DNA of 29,919 bases from Treponema sp. (lineage in GTDB: Bacteria > Spirochaetota > Spirochaetia > Treponematales > Rectinemataceae). Positions 7,932-15,182 of the stretch are shown in pieces (position 1 is the first letter of the stretch; each line of letters starts with the position of its first letter). The stretch covers positions 1 through 29,919 of the forward strand of contig JAAYWE010000114.1 of NCBI GenBank assembly GCA_012516755.1, read 5' to 3'. Under the pieces are notes generated by a model. That model was not told the origin of the DNA, ran no database searches, and was given only the letters and a program-made list of their open reading frames with translations. The position numbers were made by a program, and so were the translations under genes.

Positions 7932-10120
7932 TATTAGGACAGATTCCTGAGTATCTGGAAGGATTAAACCCAGAACAGCTTGAAGCAGTCTGCTATGAAG
8001 GAAACCGTCTTCTCATCCTTGCGGGTGCAGGAACAGGCAAAACCAGAGTTATCACAACCAAGATAGCGCACCTGGTCAAACAAAGCAGGTTTTTGCCTGA
8101 ATCCATTCTTGCAGTAACATTTACAAACAAGGCTGCAAATGAAATGCGCGAGCGGGCTATGGCAATCGAGCCTTCATGTGAAAGAGCGATAATAAGGACT
8201 TTCCATTCCTTTGGAGCATGGTTCATGAGGCGCAACGCCAATGCCTTCGATTTGCGAAGCGAATTTTCCATCTATGATGAAGATGATTCGGCCGAGCTTG
8301 TTCATTCGATATTTCCTGCTTTTACAAAGCGCGATTGTGGCGATTATGCTTTTCTGATCGCAAAGGCTAAAGATTATTGCCTTTCGCCTGATTCCCCGAA
8401 CCTGGATTTTATAAGCAGACATCCGGAATTCAGACGCATCTATTCAGCTTATGAAGATAGGCTACGTTCCACAGGTAATGTGGATTTTGGCGACCTAATC
8501 TTGATGCCCGCATTGTTGCTCGAGAAAGATGAAACAATTCGAAATCGCACACGCCAGCGCTTTAGAGTAATCCTTGTCGATGAATATCAGGATTCGAACA
8601 TAGCTCAATTTAGGCTTTTGCAGCAGCTTGCTGGCCCTGATTCGATGCTTTGTGTAGTTGGGGATGACGACCAGTCTATATACCGTTTCAGAGGCGCAGA
8701 AGTCAAGAATATACTGAATTTTCCTAAAGTCTTTGCAGATACAAGGATAATCAGGCTTGAGCGTAACTATAGATCGCATCAAGCTATTTTGGATCTCGCC
8801 CACAGCATAGTAGTACACAACGAAAACAGGCTTGGAAAGAATCTGCTAGCTACCAGACCAGGAGGAAATAAGCCAAAAATCGCATTTCTCGATGACCAGG
8901 ATCAAGAAATTGAGTTCTGTGCTCATATAGCGCGCCAGCATGTCAAAAATGAAGGCGAATGGAAAGACATCGCTATACTCTATCGAACAAATGCCCAGTC
9001 TCTAGGCTTTGAACGCCTTTTCCCACAATTTGATATTCCTTATCGAATCGTTGGTGCTGTCCGATTCTATGAACGCGAGGAGATCAAGGATATGCTAGCG
9101 TTTTTGGCTATCCTTGCAAATCCAAGAGATGAGATTTCCTTCAAACGCGTCGTAAATAAGCCTTCAAGAGGAATTGGTGCTTCATCTCTGGATAAGATTA
9201 TCTCTTTTGCGTTCCATAATGGCCTTGATCTGATAGAAGCTTCGCGTCAATCAATTGCAAGCATTTCTCGTAAAGGAAGCGAAGGTCTCAAAGAATTTCT
9301 CAGCCTTATAGAAGAAGCTAAGGCTTCACTTCATAGAGACTTGGCTGATCAAAAAAATCCAGGCGACCTGGGGTCGCTTATTTCCGATTTTGCTCAAAAA
9401 AGCGGTCTTCTCGAGTTCTATGCCAGCAAAGATAGAATATCGAGTACCCATAAAAAAGAGAACATAGAAGAACTCGTCAACGCAGCATCAGACCATCCGC
9501 TTTCTTCGGAAGGCCTTCTGGAATTCCTGGATGATGTCATGCTCGATCAATCTCGACAGAAAAATCAAGACAATGCAGATGCGGTGACATTGATCACCAT
9601 GCACAACACGAAAGGCCTCGAATTTCCCATAGTAATAGTTACAGGGCTCGAACAAGGGCTCTTCCCACGGAACGACGAAGAGGGTGATGACATAGAAGAG
9701 CAAAGGCGCCTCTTCTATGTCTCTGTCACAAGGGCAAAAAACCAGCTTTATCTGACTTCATGTCGTTGGCGCCGAATCCATGGAAAGCTCTTTGAGACCA
9801 TGCCGAGTCAATTCTTATCGGAAATCGACCCTTCTCTATATAAGATGTGGGGCGATTCCAGAAATAAGATGAGAGCAGTCCCTTCACAATATCGTTCATC
9901 ATCCACGGTTGCTGTTTCTTCTCAATCCGATACATCGACCAAGAAATCCGAATGGACAGCGGGTATGTCTGTCTATCATGATGAATACGGCAATGGAACG
10001 GTTATAAAAGTGACACCGTCTCAGAGTGCGGGTCCTCTTGTAATAGTCCAGTTTGAGACAGGAAAGACTGCGCAATTCTTCCCAAAATACACAAAAAAAT
10101 TGGAGAGAATCAAGAATTGA
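7928..10120 (+). CDS. pcrA: UvrD/PcrA-type 3'-5' DNA helicase
   Basis: This is a superfamily-1A helicase of about 730 residues. Motifs in order: Q motif (GLNPEQLEAV, 12-21), Walker A (AGAGTGKT, 32-39), motif Ia (VTFTNKAANEM), Walker B (VDEYQD, 217-222), motif III (GDDDQSIYRFRGA, 245-257), LERNYRS, motif V (TMHNTKGLEFP) and motif VI (FYVSVTRAKNQL). The C-terminus (GMSVYHDEYGNGTVIKV) matches the PcrA/UvrD Tudor-like domain that contacts RNA polymerase, which favours PcrA over Rep. It acts in repair, replication-fork clearance and possibly transcription-coupled repair. The frame is open further upstream inside rimO, but ATG 7928 begins just before the Q motif and overlaps the rimO stop (ATGA). 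There is no strong Shine-Dalgarno, so translation probably depends on coupling. Whether PcrA, UvrD or Rep is the best name is a fine point. Confidence 0.93.
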   Translation: MILGQIPEYLEGLNPEQLEAVCYEGNRLLILAGAGTGKTRVITTKIAHLVKQSRFLPESILAVTFTNKAANEMRERAMAIEPSCERAIIRTFHSFGAWFMRRNANAFDLRSEFSIYDEDDSAELVHSIFPAFTKRDCGDYAFLIAKAKDYCLSPDSPNLDFISRHPEFRRIYSAYEDRLRSTGNVDFGDLILMPALLLEKDETIRNRTRQRFRVILVDEYQDSNIAQFRLLQQLAGPDSMLCVVGDDDQSIYRFRGAEVKNILNFPKVFADTRIIRLERNYRSHQAILDLAHSIVVHNENRLGKNLLATRPGGNKPKIAFLDDQDQEIEFCAHIARQHVKNEGEWKDIAILYRTNAQSLGFERLFPQFDIPYRIVGAVRFYEREEIKDMLAFLAILANPRDEISFKRVVNKPSRGIGASSLDKIISFAFHNGLDLIEASRQSIASISRKGSEGLKEFLSLIEEAKASLHRDLADQKNPGDLGSLISDFAQKSGLLEFYASKDRISSTHKKENIEELVNAASDHPLSSEGLLEFLDDVMLDQSRQKNQDNADAVTLITMHNTKGLEFPIVIVTGLEQGLFPRNDEEGDDIEEQRRLFYVSVTRAKNQLYLTSCRWRRIHGKLFETMPSQFLSEIDPSLYKMWGDSRNKMRAVPSQYRSSSTVAVSSQSDTSTKKSEWTAGMSVYHDEYGNGTVIKVTPSQSAGPLVIVQFETGKTAQFFPKYTKKLERIKN

Positions 10121-10983
10121 AGTCGAGAATAAGAGGGGAACCTTCCGGTATGCGCGACAAAGCCAGTGAAGAAAGCATTTTGCAACCCAACACCGATTCT
10201 CTTCTCTCGCATCTACCCGAAATAAACCGGATGCGAGGCTGGCGAATGTATGCTCGAAATGGTTCGAGAATTCTCAGTCTTTGGTCAGACTATGGCAGGA
10301 CACTTCTAGGTTATAGTCCACGCGGCCTTGTCTCAATTGCAAAAAGTTCCATGGACAGGGGGCTTTTTTCAGCGGTACCGGGAATATGGAATAGCCGTAT
10401 CGAAAAAATGCTGCATAGACTTTTGCCGGAATATCGCAATATCAAAATTCTAGGCTCACAAGAAAAGGCGATCAAATTACTGCAAAATCTGGAAGGGCTT
10501 GCTTCTTCCACTCCAAGCATTGGCACTTGCAAATTCCTCTTTGATAAATATCTAAAAAGAGATGACGAGCTTTCGGATATTATTAGTATTGTCCTGCCTA
10601 TTCCTGATTTTCTATCGATCGGAATTCTCGCAAGCAAGATGTCCTCAAGTCCTGTAATTGAACAAGAGCTTATCGAGGGCATAAAAGGCATGACTTCGAT
10701 CTATGCTCTATCTAAGATGCAATCTGAAGAAGAAGGTGTAATTTCTGGAGGACTAGAGCCTGTATGGGAAAGCTTCGACCGATATGGAGGAGTACTCTTT
10801 TCCCGTTCTGGTCCATGGCTTTTCCCAAACTATCCAAGGGAGAATCATGAAGAGGTTTTTCTATACTGTCTTGAACATGGCTTGCTCATCTCTCCGGATT
10901 ACAATTTTCCTTCCTCTGTGCCTGGGGACTTCGATAAGGGCGAACTTGGCCCGCTGAGATCTGCCGCAGAATCCTTTTTATGA
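10117..10983 (+). CDS. Shrunken class-III aminotransferase-like protein, probably non-catalytic
   Basis: I cannot name a known function. Of 288 residues, 44-76 read like the start of a class-III (PLP, fold I) aminotransferase (MYARNGSRILSLWSDYGRTL, then LGYSPRGLV). Residues 95-123 resemble the next helix and the NSGTEAVE region (ILGSQEKAIKLL). Residues 163-171 (PDFLSIGIL) resemble the PLP-lysine segment PDxxTLGKxL, with Ile where Lys should be. The end (HGLLISPDYNFPSS) resembles the small domain. The usual family length is over 400 residues, so the core is shortened and the protein may be a pseudoenzyme. TTG 10117 has GGAGAG 9 bases upstream and overlaps the pcrA stop (TTGA); ATG 10150, with GAGGGGA upstream, is a real alternative. 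The 3' end overlaps the convergent transporter gene by 85 bases. The alignment is by eye. Confidence 0.7.
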   Translation: MKSRIRGEPSGMRDKASEESILQPNTDSLLSHLPEINRMRGWRMYARNGSRILSLWSDYGRTLLGYSPRGLVSIAKSSMDRGLFSAVPGIWNSRIEKMLHRLLPEYRNIKILGSQEKAIKLLQNLEGLASSTPSIGTCKFLFDKYLKRDDELSDIISIVLPIPDFLSIGILASKMSSSPVIEQELIEGIKGMTSIYALSKMQSEEEGVISGGLEPVWESFDRYGGVLFSRSGPWLFPNYPRENHEEVFLYCLEHGLLISPDYNFPSSVPGDFDKGELGPLRSAAESFL

Positions 10984-11915
10984 GATGCATAACCCCATCT
11001 GTTGAGAATCAAGACCCCTGCAAGAATAGAAACACCCCCTAAGATTCTCTGAATCGTCAAGTTTTCTCCAAATAGCAATATAGAGAAAATATTTGTGAAT
11101 ACTGGCTCAATAGTGCTGATAATAGAAGTATCTCTAGCACCTAGATTCTTCATCGCAATGAAAAGCGTCACAATGGGCAAGACAGAAGCAATAATTGCAA
11201 TACAAAGAACTATGATAAATTGCTCGGTAGAAGAAGGAATGATAAAAGTACCTTGTAGAAGAGCAAGACAGAGGTATACAAGCGCGGCTGCCGTCATAAT
11301 TATAGCAGTAGCCCATAGAGAGTCCACTCCAACAAGAACACGCTCTACAATAACGAGATAAACAGCATAAGCGACCGCTACCAAAATCCCCAATGCAAGA
11401 CCCATAAACGGATATGATCCTGCCTTCCAAAAAGTGAGTATGCATCCCAGAAAAGAAAGCGCAAGAGCAAGGATTTGGATGCGCTTGGGCCGTTGATGTC
11501 GCCAAACGAATAGGATTAGAAATACAAAAGAAGGATATAGATACATCAACAAGCTTGCAATACCGGGGTCCAGGATTTTAACCGTGAAGAGGAAGAGCCC
11601 AGCTTGTGGCGAGAAACCAACGAGACCAAGCAAAAAGACGCGTGGGATGTATTTTCGCCGCTGCTCATGATCAGCGATCTTTTTTGTTGCATCTTTTTCA
11701 GCTGGAATATCCTTCGACTGGAACCATTCACGAATATATACTACGAGCCATAAAAAAAGGGCTGCTACGAGAAAACGCCATGCGAGCACACATAATACGG
11801 AAAACCCATGCGAATAGAGCAATTCGGCAAAAATGCCAAGCGTAGAAAAGCTGATGGCTGAGATCATGGCCGCAATGAACCCACGCATTGCGGTACTATT
11901 ACGAGCTCTTGTCAT
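10899..11915 (-). CDS. EamA/DMT-family membrane transporter
   Basis: This is a polytopic inner-membrane protein of about 338 residues with roughly ten hydrophobic helices in two EamA repeats. Repeat one begins GFIAAMISAISFSTLGIFAELL and repeat two LGILVAVAYAVYLVIVERVL; the final helix ends ILAGVLILNRWGY. A charged loop (SKDIPAEKDATKKIADHEQRR) separates helices 2 and 3. DMT proteins export or import small metabolites such as amino acids or nucleotide sugars; the substrate cannot be predicted. ATG 11915 is preferred to TTG 11930, although its Shine-Dalgarno (GAG) is weak. A hydrophilic tail of about 30 residues lies in the stretch that overlaps the plus-strand gene ending at 10983. It starts 23 bases after the stop of the upstream membrane-protein gene, probably in one transcript with it. 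Confidence 0.85.
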   Translation of the reverse strand: MTRARNSTAMRGFIAAMISAISFSTLGIFAELLYSHGFSVLCVLAWRFLVAALFLWLVVYIREWFQSKDIPAEKDATKKIADHEQRRKYIPRVFLLGLVGFSPQAGLFLFTVKILDPGIASLLMYLYPSFVFLILFVWRHQRPKRIQILALALSFLGCILTFWKAGSYPFMGLALGILVAVAYAVYLVIVERVLVGVDSLWATAIIMTAAALVYLCLALLQGTFIIPSSTEQFIIVLCIAIIASVLPIVTLFIAMKNLGARDTSIISTIEPVFTNIFSILLFGENLTIQRILGGVSILAGVLILNRWGYASHKKDSAADLSGPSSPLSKSPGTEEGKL

Positions 11916-11938
11916 TGTGCTAAATCTCAAGATTACTA

Positions 11939-13453
11939 CTATATTGGAGAATCTGTATCGAAGACCGTCTTCTGTGGAGAATAATCTCTCTCTTCGATCG
12001 ATGCGCGGACTCGTTCGGCTTCCCGTTCGATGAATTCAATATCACCAAAGCTCCACTTACCTTCAGGGCTGATTTCCCCCCTGCTCCAGGCTGCAAGATG
12101 CTGTGTCTCTTCCAGCACTGCATCGGCTTTTTCAGGACGAACTTCATTGGCTGGCAATTGCAGAGACTGAGGATCAAAGTAGTTGGGGTCAGCAATCACA
12201 GATGAATAAAGAACTCTTCTCATATTTTCGCGTTTTATCGTCTCATTTTCGCGCTTGATTCGCTGAGATCGAACGATCGGTATCCCAAAAAAGAGTAGAG
12301 AAAAAGCCAGCGGTGCAACGCCCAGCACCCATCCTACAAGAACCGCGGGCTGGTTCGCCCCCAACACAGAAAATAAATAGACTGTGTAAGAATACAAAAA
12401 GCTTAGCCCTCCTTTTAACCCTTGTCCCTCTGGAGTCTGAATTATAATTGCAGTACCTAGGTTTATGGCATTCCATAGATAATATGAGCCAAATACAAGG
12501 TTGAATATGTTTACCCAGCGGAATGTTCGATCCAATTTTTCTGGGTTCGAAGAAAAGCGATGGAGCTTTTTAATCGGGAACGTGGAGGCCGCGGTACCGG
12601 ACACCGTAGTGGCCTTTGCAAGCAATGAAGGAAAGAAAAAGTAGAGGGCTCCATTATCTGTAACCTCAGGGCTGCCTTCGAATTCCACCATGTATCTTGT
12701 TATGCAATCCTCGGCCTCCTCTGGCTTTAGCCCAGATATTGCCATGAATTCGGGCAATGTAATTACACCTTTATGGGTCTGAACGAAGGCCACAAATGCC
12801 TTTTTCAAGATGGTATCCCATTCTGCATTTGGATCACCATCTCCGAAAACATGCGAAAATACAGCCTTATATAGAGGTTTCCGCTGGGCTTTAGCTCTGG
12901 TGCCTCGATATCTGGTCTCTGGTCCTTTGAATAGCTCACTATAGAACCAGAGTCGAATCATAGAATCAAAGAGATTAGTAGTGAGCCATAAACCACCAAG
13001 TCCACCGCCTCCCCGCCGATCATTACTATCGCTCGAGCCTCCCGCTCGCATCATGACCGAGGCAAAGAGTGCAATTAGAGCAAGGGCCAGAAAAAGAAAG
13101 AAGTAGCCAAAGAGAGTCACCAGAATCCACACTTTAAAAAGTAATTTTCCTGTTTTTACGGCTCCCCTCGTAATGGTCTTCCACAATCTTCGCAGAGAAG
13201 GCCCAAAGCCCTTGTATCTGCTCTTAAATCCATTGGGAAAGGAATACAGGAGATCACCTCTCTCCGATACCCGAATTCTGCCTCTATATTCATCGGAAAT
13301 AGCAGGCATTTCGGCATTTATCTGTGCCAGAGGCAAGCCCGTTGCTCGAGCAAGATCTGCGCTCGTCGATTCCTTTGTATGGCTGCGCAGAGCACGCAGA
13401 AGCTGATCTCTCACCTCTTGCTTGTTGTAATCCAGTATTTTAGTTTCAGACAT
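11939..13453 (-). CDS. Membrane protein of unknown function with duplicated wHTH-like domain
   Basis: No function is recognised. Of 504 residues, the N-terminal soluble domain (about 10-75) ends LPLAQINAEMPAISDEYRGR followed by ERGDLLYSFP. A second domain (about 215-278) has the same plan: GLKPEEAEDCITRYMVEF, then DNGALYFFFP. This is a visible internal duplication resembling winged-helix modules. Membrane segments lie at about 106-135, 316-340, 350-367 and 371-395. A Gly-rich loop (DRRGGGGLGGLW) and the motif FGDGDPNAEWD precede domain two. The C-terminal 110 residues are charged and cytoplasmic-looking. From memory, an FGDGxPN motif occurs in a cyanobacterial and plastid membrane-protein family; that is unchecked. 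ATG 13453 has AAGGA 8-9 bases upstream. It lies between glgA and the EamA gene on the same strand. Confidence 0.8.
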   Translation of the reverse strand: MSETKILDYNKQEVRDQLLRALRSHTKESTSADLARATGLPLAQINAEMPAISDEYRGRIRVSERGDLLYSFPNGFKSRYKGFGPSLRRLWKTITRGAVKTGKLLFKVWILVTLFGYFFLFLALALIALFASVMMRAGGSSDSNDRRGGGGLGGLWLTTNLFDSMIRLWFYSELFKGPETRYRGTRAKAQRKPLYKAVFSHVFGDGDPNAEWDTILKKAFVAFVQTHKGVITLPEFMAISGLKPEEAEDCITRYMVEFEGSPEVTDNGALYFFFPSLLAKATTVSGTAASTFPIKKLHRFSSNPEKLDRTFRWVNIFNLVFGSYYLWNAINLGTAIIIQTPEGQGLKGGLSFLYSYTVYLFSVLGANQPAVLVGWVLGVAPLAFSLLFFGIPIVRSQRIKRENETIKRENMRRVLYSSVIADPNYFDPQSLQLPANEVRPEKADAVLEETQHLAAWSRGEISPEGKWSFGDIEFIEREAERVRASIEERDYSPQKTVFDTDSPI

Positions 13454-13498
13454 CAATGTATTCCTTTTAAATTATCCGTAGAGCCTTCTTTATAATGC

Positions 13499-14971
13499 TC
13501 ACCTGGTCTTTCTTATGGCTAAGGCATGCTGATAAAGCCTTATATATTCTTCGGCTGAACGATTCCATGAAAAATCCTGTTTCATTGCTCGCTCGCGCAT
13601 AGTCTTTATATGCTCAGGTTTGTTATACCACGCCCACATTGCCCAGCCCACAGTATCGTATACCGCTTGCGGGGTTAAATCATCGAACATAAAACCTGTG
13701 CCATCGCCCAAATTTTGATTATAATTGACCACGGTGTCGGCTAAACCACCTGTCCTGTGGACAATCGGCAAAGTCCCATATACGAGCGAATACATCTGGT
13801 TCAGTCCACAGGGTTCATATCTGCTTGGCATGAGGAAAAAATCACTCCCCGCCTCAATGAGATGTGCAAGCCTTTCGTTGTATCCAATGACACCTTTGAA
13901 TTGCGGATACTGGGCGGAAAAATTCACAATAGCCTCTTCTGCCCAAGCATCTCCGGATCCAAGCACCGCGACCTGAACATGGATCGTCTCCAGTATCTTG
14001 CGCATACATCCGTATGTTCGACCAAATACTTCCGAAATCCCTTTTTGCTCCACTAGCCTCGTTACCATGCCTATCAGCGGCACTTCAGGTTCAATGGGAA
14101 GGCCTAGCTCTCTTTGGAGCGATTCCTTGCAGATAGCTTTTCCTGCGATGTCCTCAACGGAATAGTGTGCCGGCAGATAGGGATCCTTCGAAGGATTCCA
14201 TATTTCCGTATCGATGCCATTTAGAATGCCTACCAGGTCTCTGCTTCGCTGCCGCAACAGGCTGTCGAGTCCAAAACCACCGCTTGGAGTTTGGATTTCC
14301 ATAGCGTAAGTAGGCGAAACGGTTGCGATGCACTCGGCAGAGACTATCCCCGCCTTGAGAAAATTGATGTTGCCATAATATTCAAAACCAGCTCCATAAT
14401 AATATTCCCAACCTAAGCCAAGCTCGGCAAAATGATCTCTACCATAGATTCCCTGATAACCCAAATTATGGATGGTCAAGACACCGGCGGTCCCTGAAAA
14501 CTCGGTATTCTTCTCTATAGTATTAAGGTAAACAGGAACCGGCGCTGTTGGCCAATCATGCGCCTGCATGATATCTGGAATCCATCCAAGGTTGCGGCAG
14601 ACCGCAAAGGCAGACCTGGACAAAACCGAAAAACGCTCAGGATTATCTGGAAATTCCTGGTTCGAGGAATAGCCATAAATTCCATTTCGACCATATAGAC
14701 TTTCGCATTCCAGAAAATAGACCTTAACCTGGGAGTTTGGGAGATTGGTAGTATAAAGAAATGCCCGATGGCGCCCTCGTGCAGAATCGATCTCCAGAAG
14801 ACCATTTATCCTTCTCAGAATGTTCTTTGATATGAAGTAGTAGCGTGGAAGCAGCACTCGCACATCGTGACCCAACTTAGAAAGCGCAGCTGCGAGCGAA
14901 GATACTGCATCACCGAGTCCACCGCTTTTTGCAAATGGTGTCAACTCGCTTGAAATAAACAGTATTTTCAC
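13499..14971 (-). CDS. glgA: Glycogen synthase (ADP-glucose type, GT5)
   Basis: The enzyme adds glucose from ADP-glucose to the growing alpha-1,4-glucan in the cytosol. At 490 residues it is the normal GT5 length. Visible are the substrate-binding KSGGLGD near the start (K15), MQAHDWPTA and LTIHNLGYQG in the N-terminal Rossmann domain, VSAECIATVSPTYA, NGIDTEIWNP, MVTRLVEQKG opening the second Rossmann domain, and the catalytic region PSRYEPCGLNQ (382-392) with GTLPIVHRTGGLADTV. The start is GTG 14971 with GGGAGG 6 bases upstream. It is the first gene of a minus-strand group with its own promoter at 15005-15034. No glgB or glgC lies nearby, so the rest of glycogen synthesis is encoded elsewhere. 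Confidence 0.96.
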   Translation of the reverse strand: MKILFISSELTPFAKSGGLGDAVSSLAAALSKLGHDVRVLLPRYYFISKNILRRINGLLEIDSARGRHRAFLYTTNLPNSQVKVYFLECESLYGRNGIYGYSSNQEFPDNPERFSVLSRSAFAVCRNLGWIPDIMQAHDWPTAPVPVYLNTIEKNTEFSGTAGVLTIHNLGYQGIYGRDHFAELGLGWEYYYGAGFEYYGNINFLKAGIVSAECIATVSPTYAMEIQTPSGGFGLDSLLRQRSRDLVGILNGIDTEIWNPSKDPYLPAHYSVEDIAGKAICKESLQRELGLPIEPEVPLIGMVTRLVEQKGISEVFGRTYGCMRKILETIHVQVAVLGSGDAWAEEAIVNFSAQYPQFKGVIGYNERLAHLIEAGSDFFLMPSRYEPCGLNQMYSLVYGTLPIVHRTGGLADTVVNYNQNLGDGTGFMFDDLTPQAVYDTVGWAMWAWYNKPEHIKTMRERAMKQDFSWNRSAEEYIRLYQHALAIRKTR

Positions 14972-15004
14972 AATCCGCCTCCCATCTCAATGTTCTAGCC
15001 ATTC

Positions 15005-15034
15005 ATTATATGATGCGAGGCTAGGATGCTGCAA
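15005..15034 (-). promoter_or_regulatory. Sigma-70 promoter for glgA
   Basis: On the minus strand TTGCAG (15029-15034), an 18-base spacer and a perfect TATAAT (15005-15010) lie about 34 bases before the glgA GTG. The -10 box is excellent and the -35 box moderate. Confidence 0.5.
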
Positions 15035-15086
15035 TGCGGCTTCAAGGCTGTTTTTCATCTGTAGCCTCGGGCAGGGCGGGTTTGGC

Positions 15087-15114
15087 AAACACTCCGATGT
15101 AAACACTCCGATGC
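15087..15114. repeat. Two tandem 14-base repeats before the lipoprotein gene
   Basis: AAACACTCCGATGT is followed at once by AAACACTCCGATGC (13 of 14 identical). They end 11 bases before a -10-like CATAAT (15126-15131) on the plus strand that has no -35 box. The repeats could be a binding site for an activator of the lipoprotein gene. They also lie 53 bases upstream of the glgA -35 box. Confidence 0.6.
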
Positions 15115-15182
15115 TCAGATATGGACATAATTCCTGAAGCAATGAGCCAGTTTTTGCGCGACTCTGTCTTTAGGAGGAGAAT

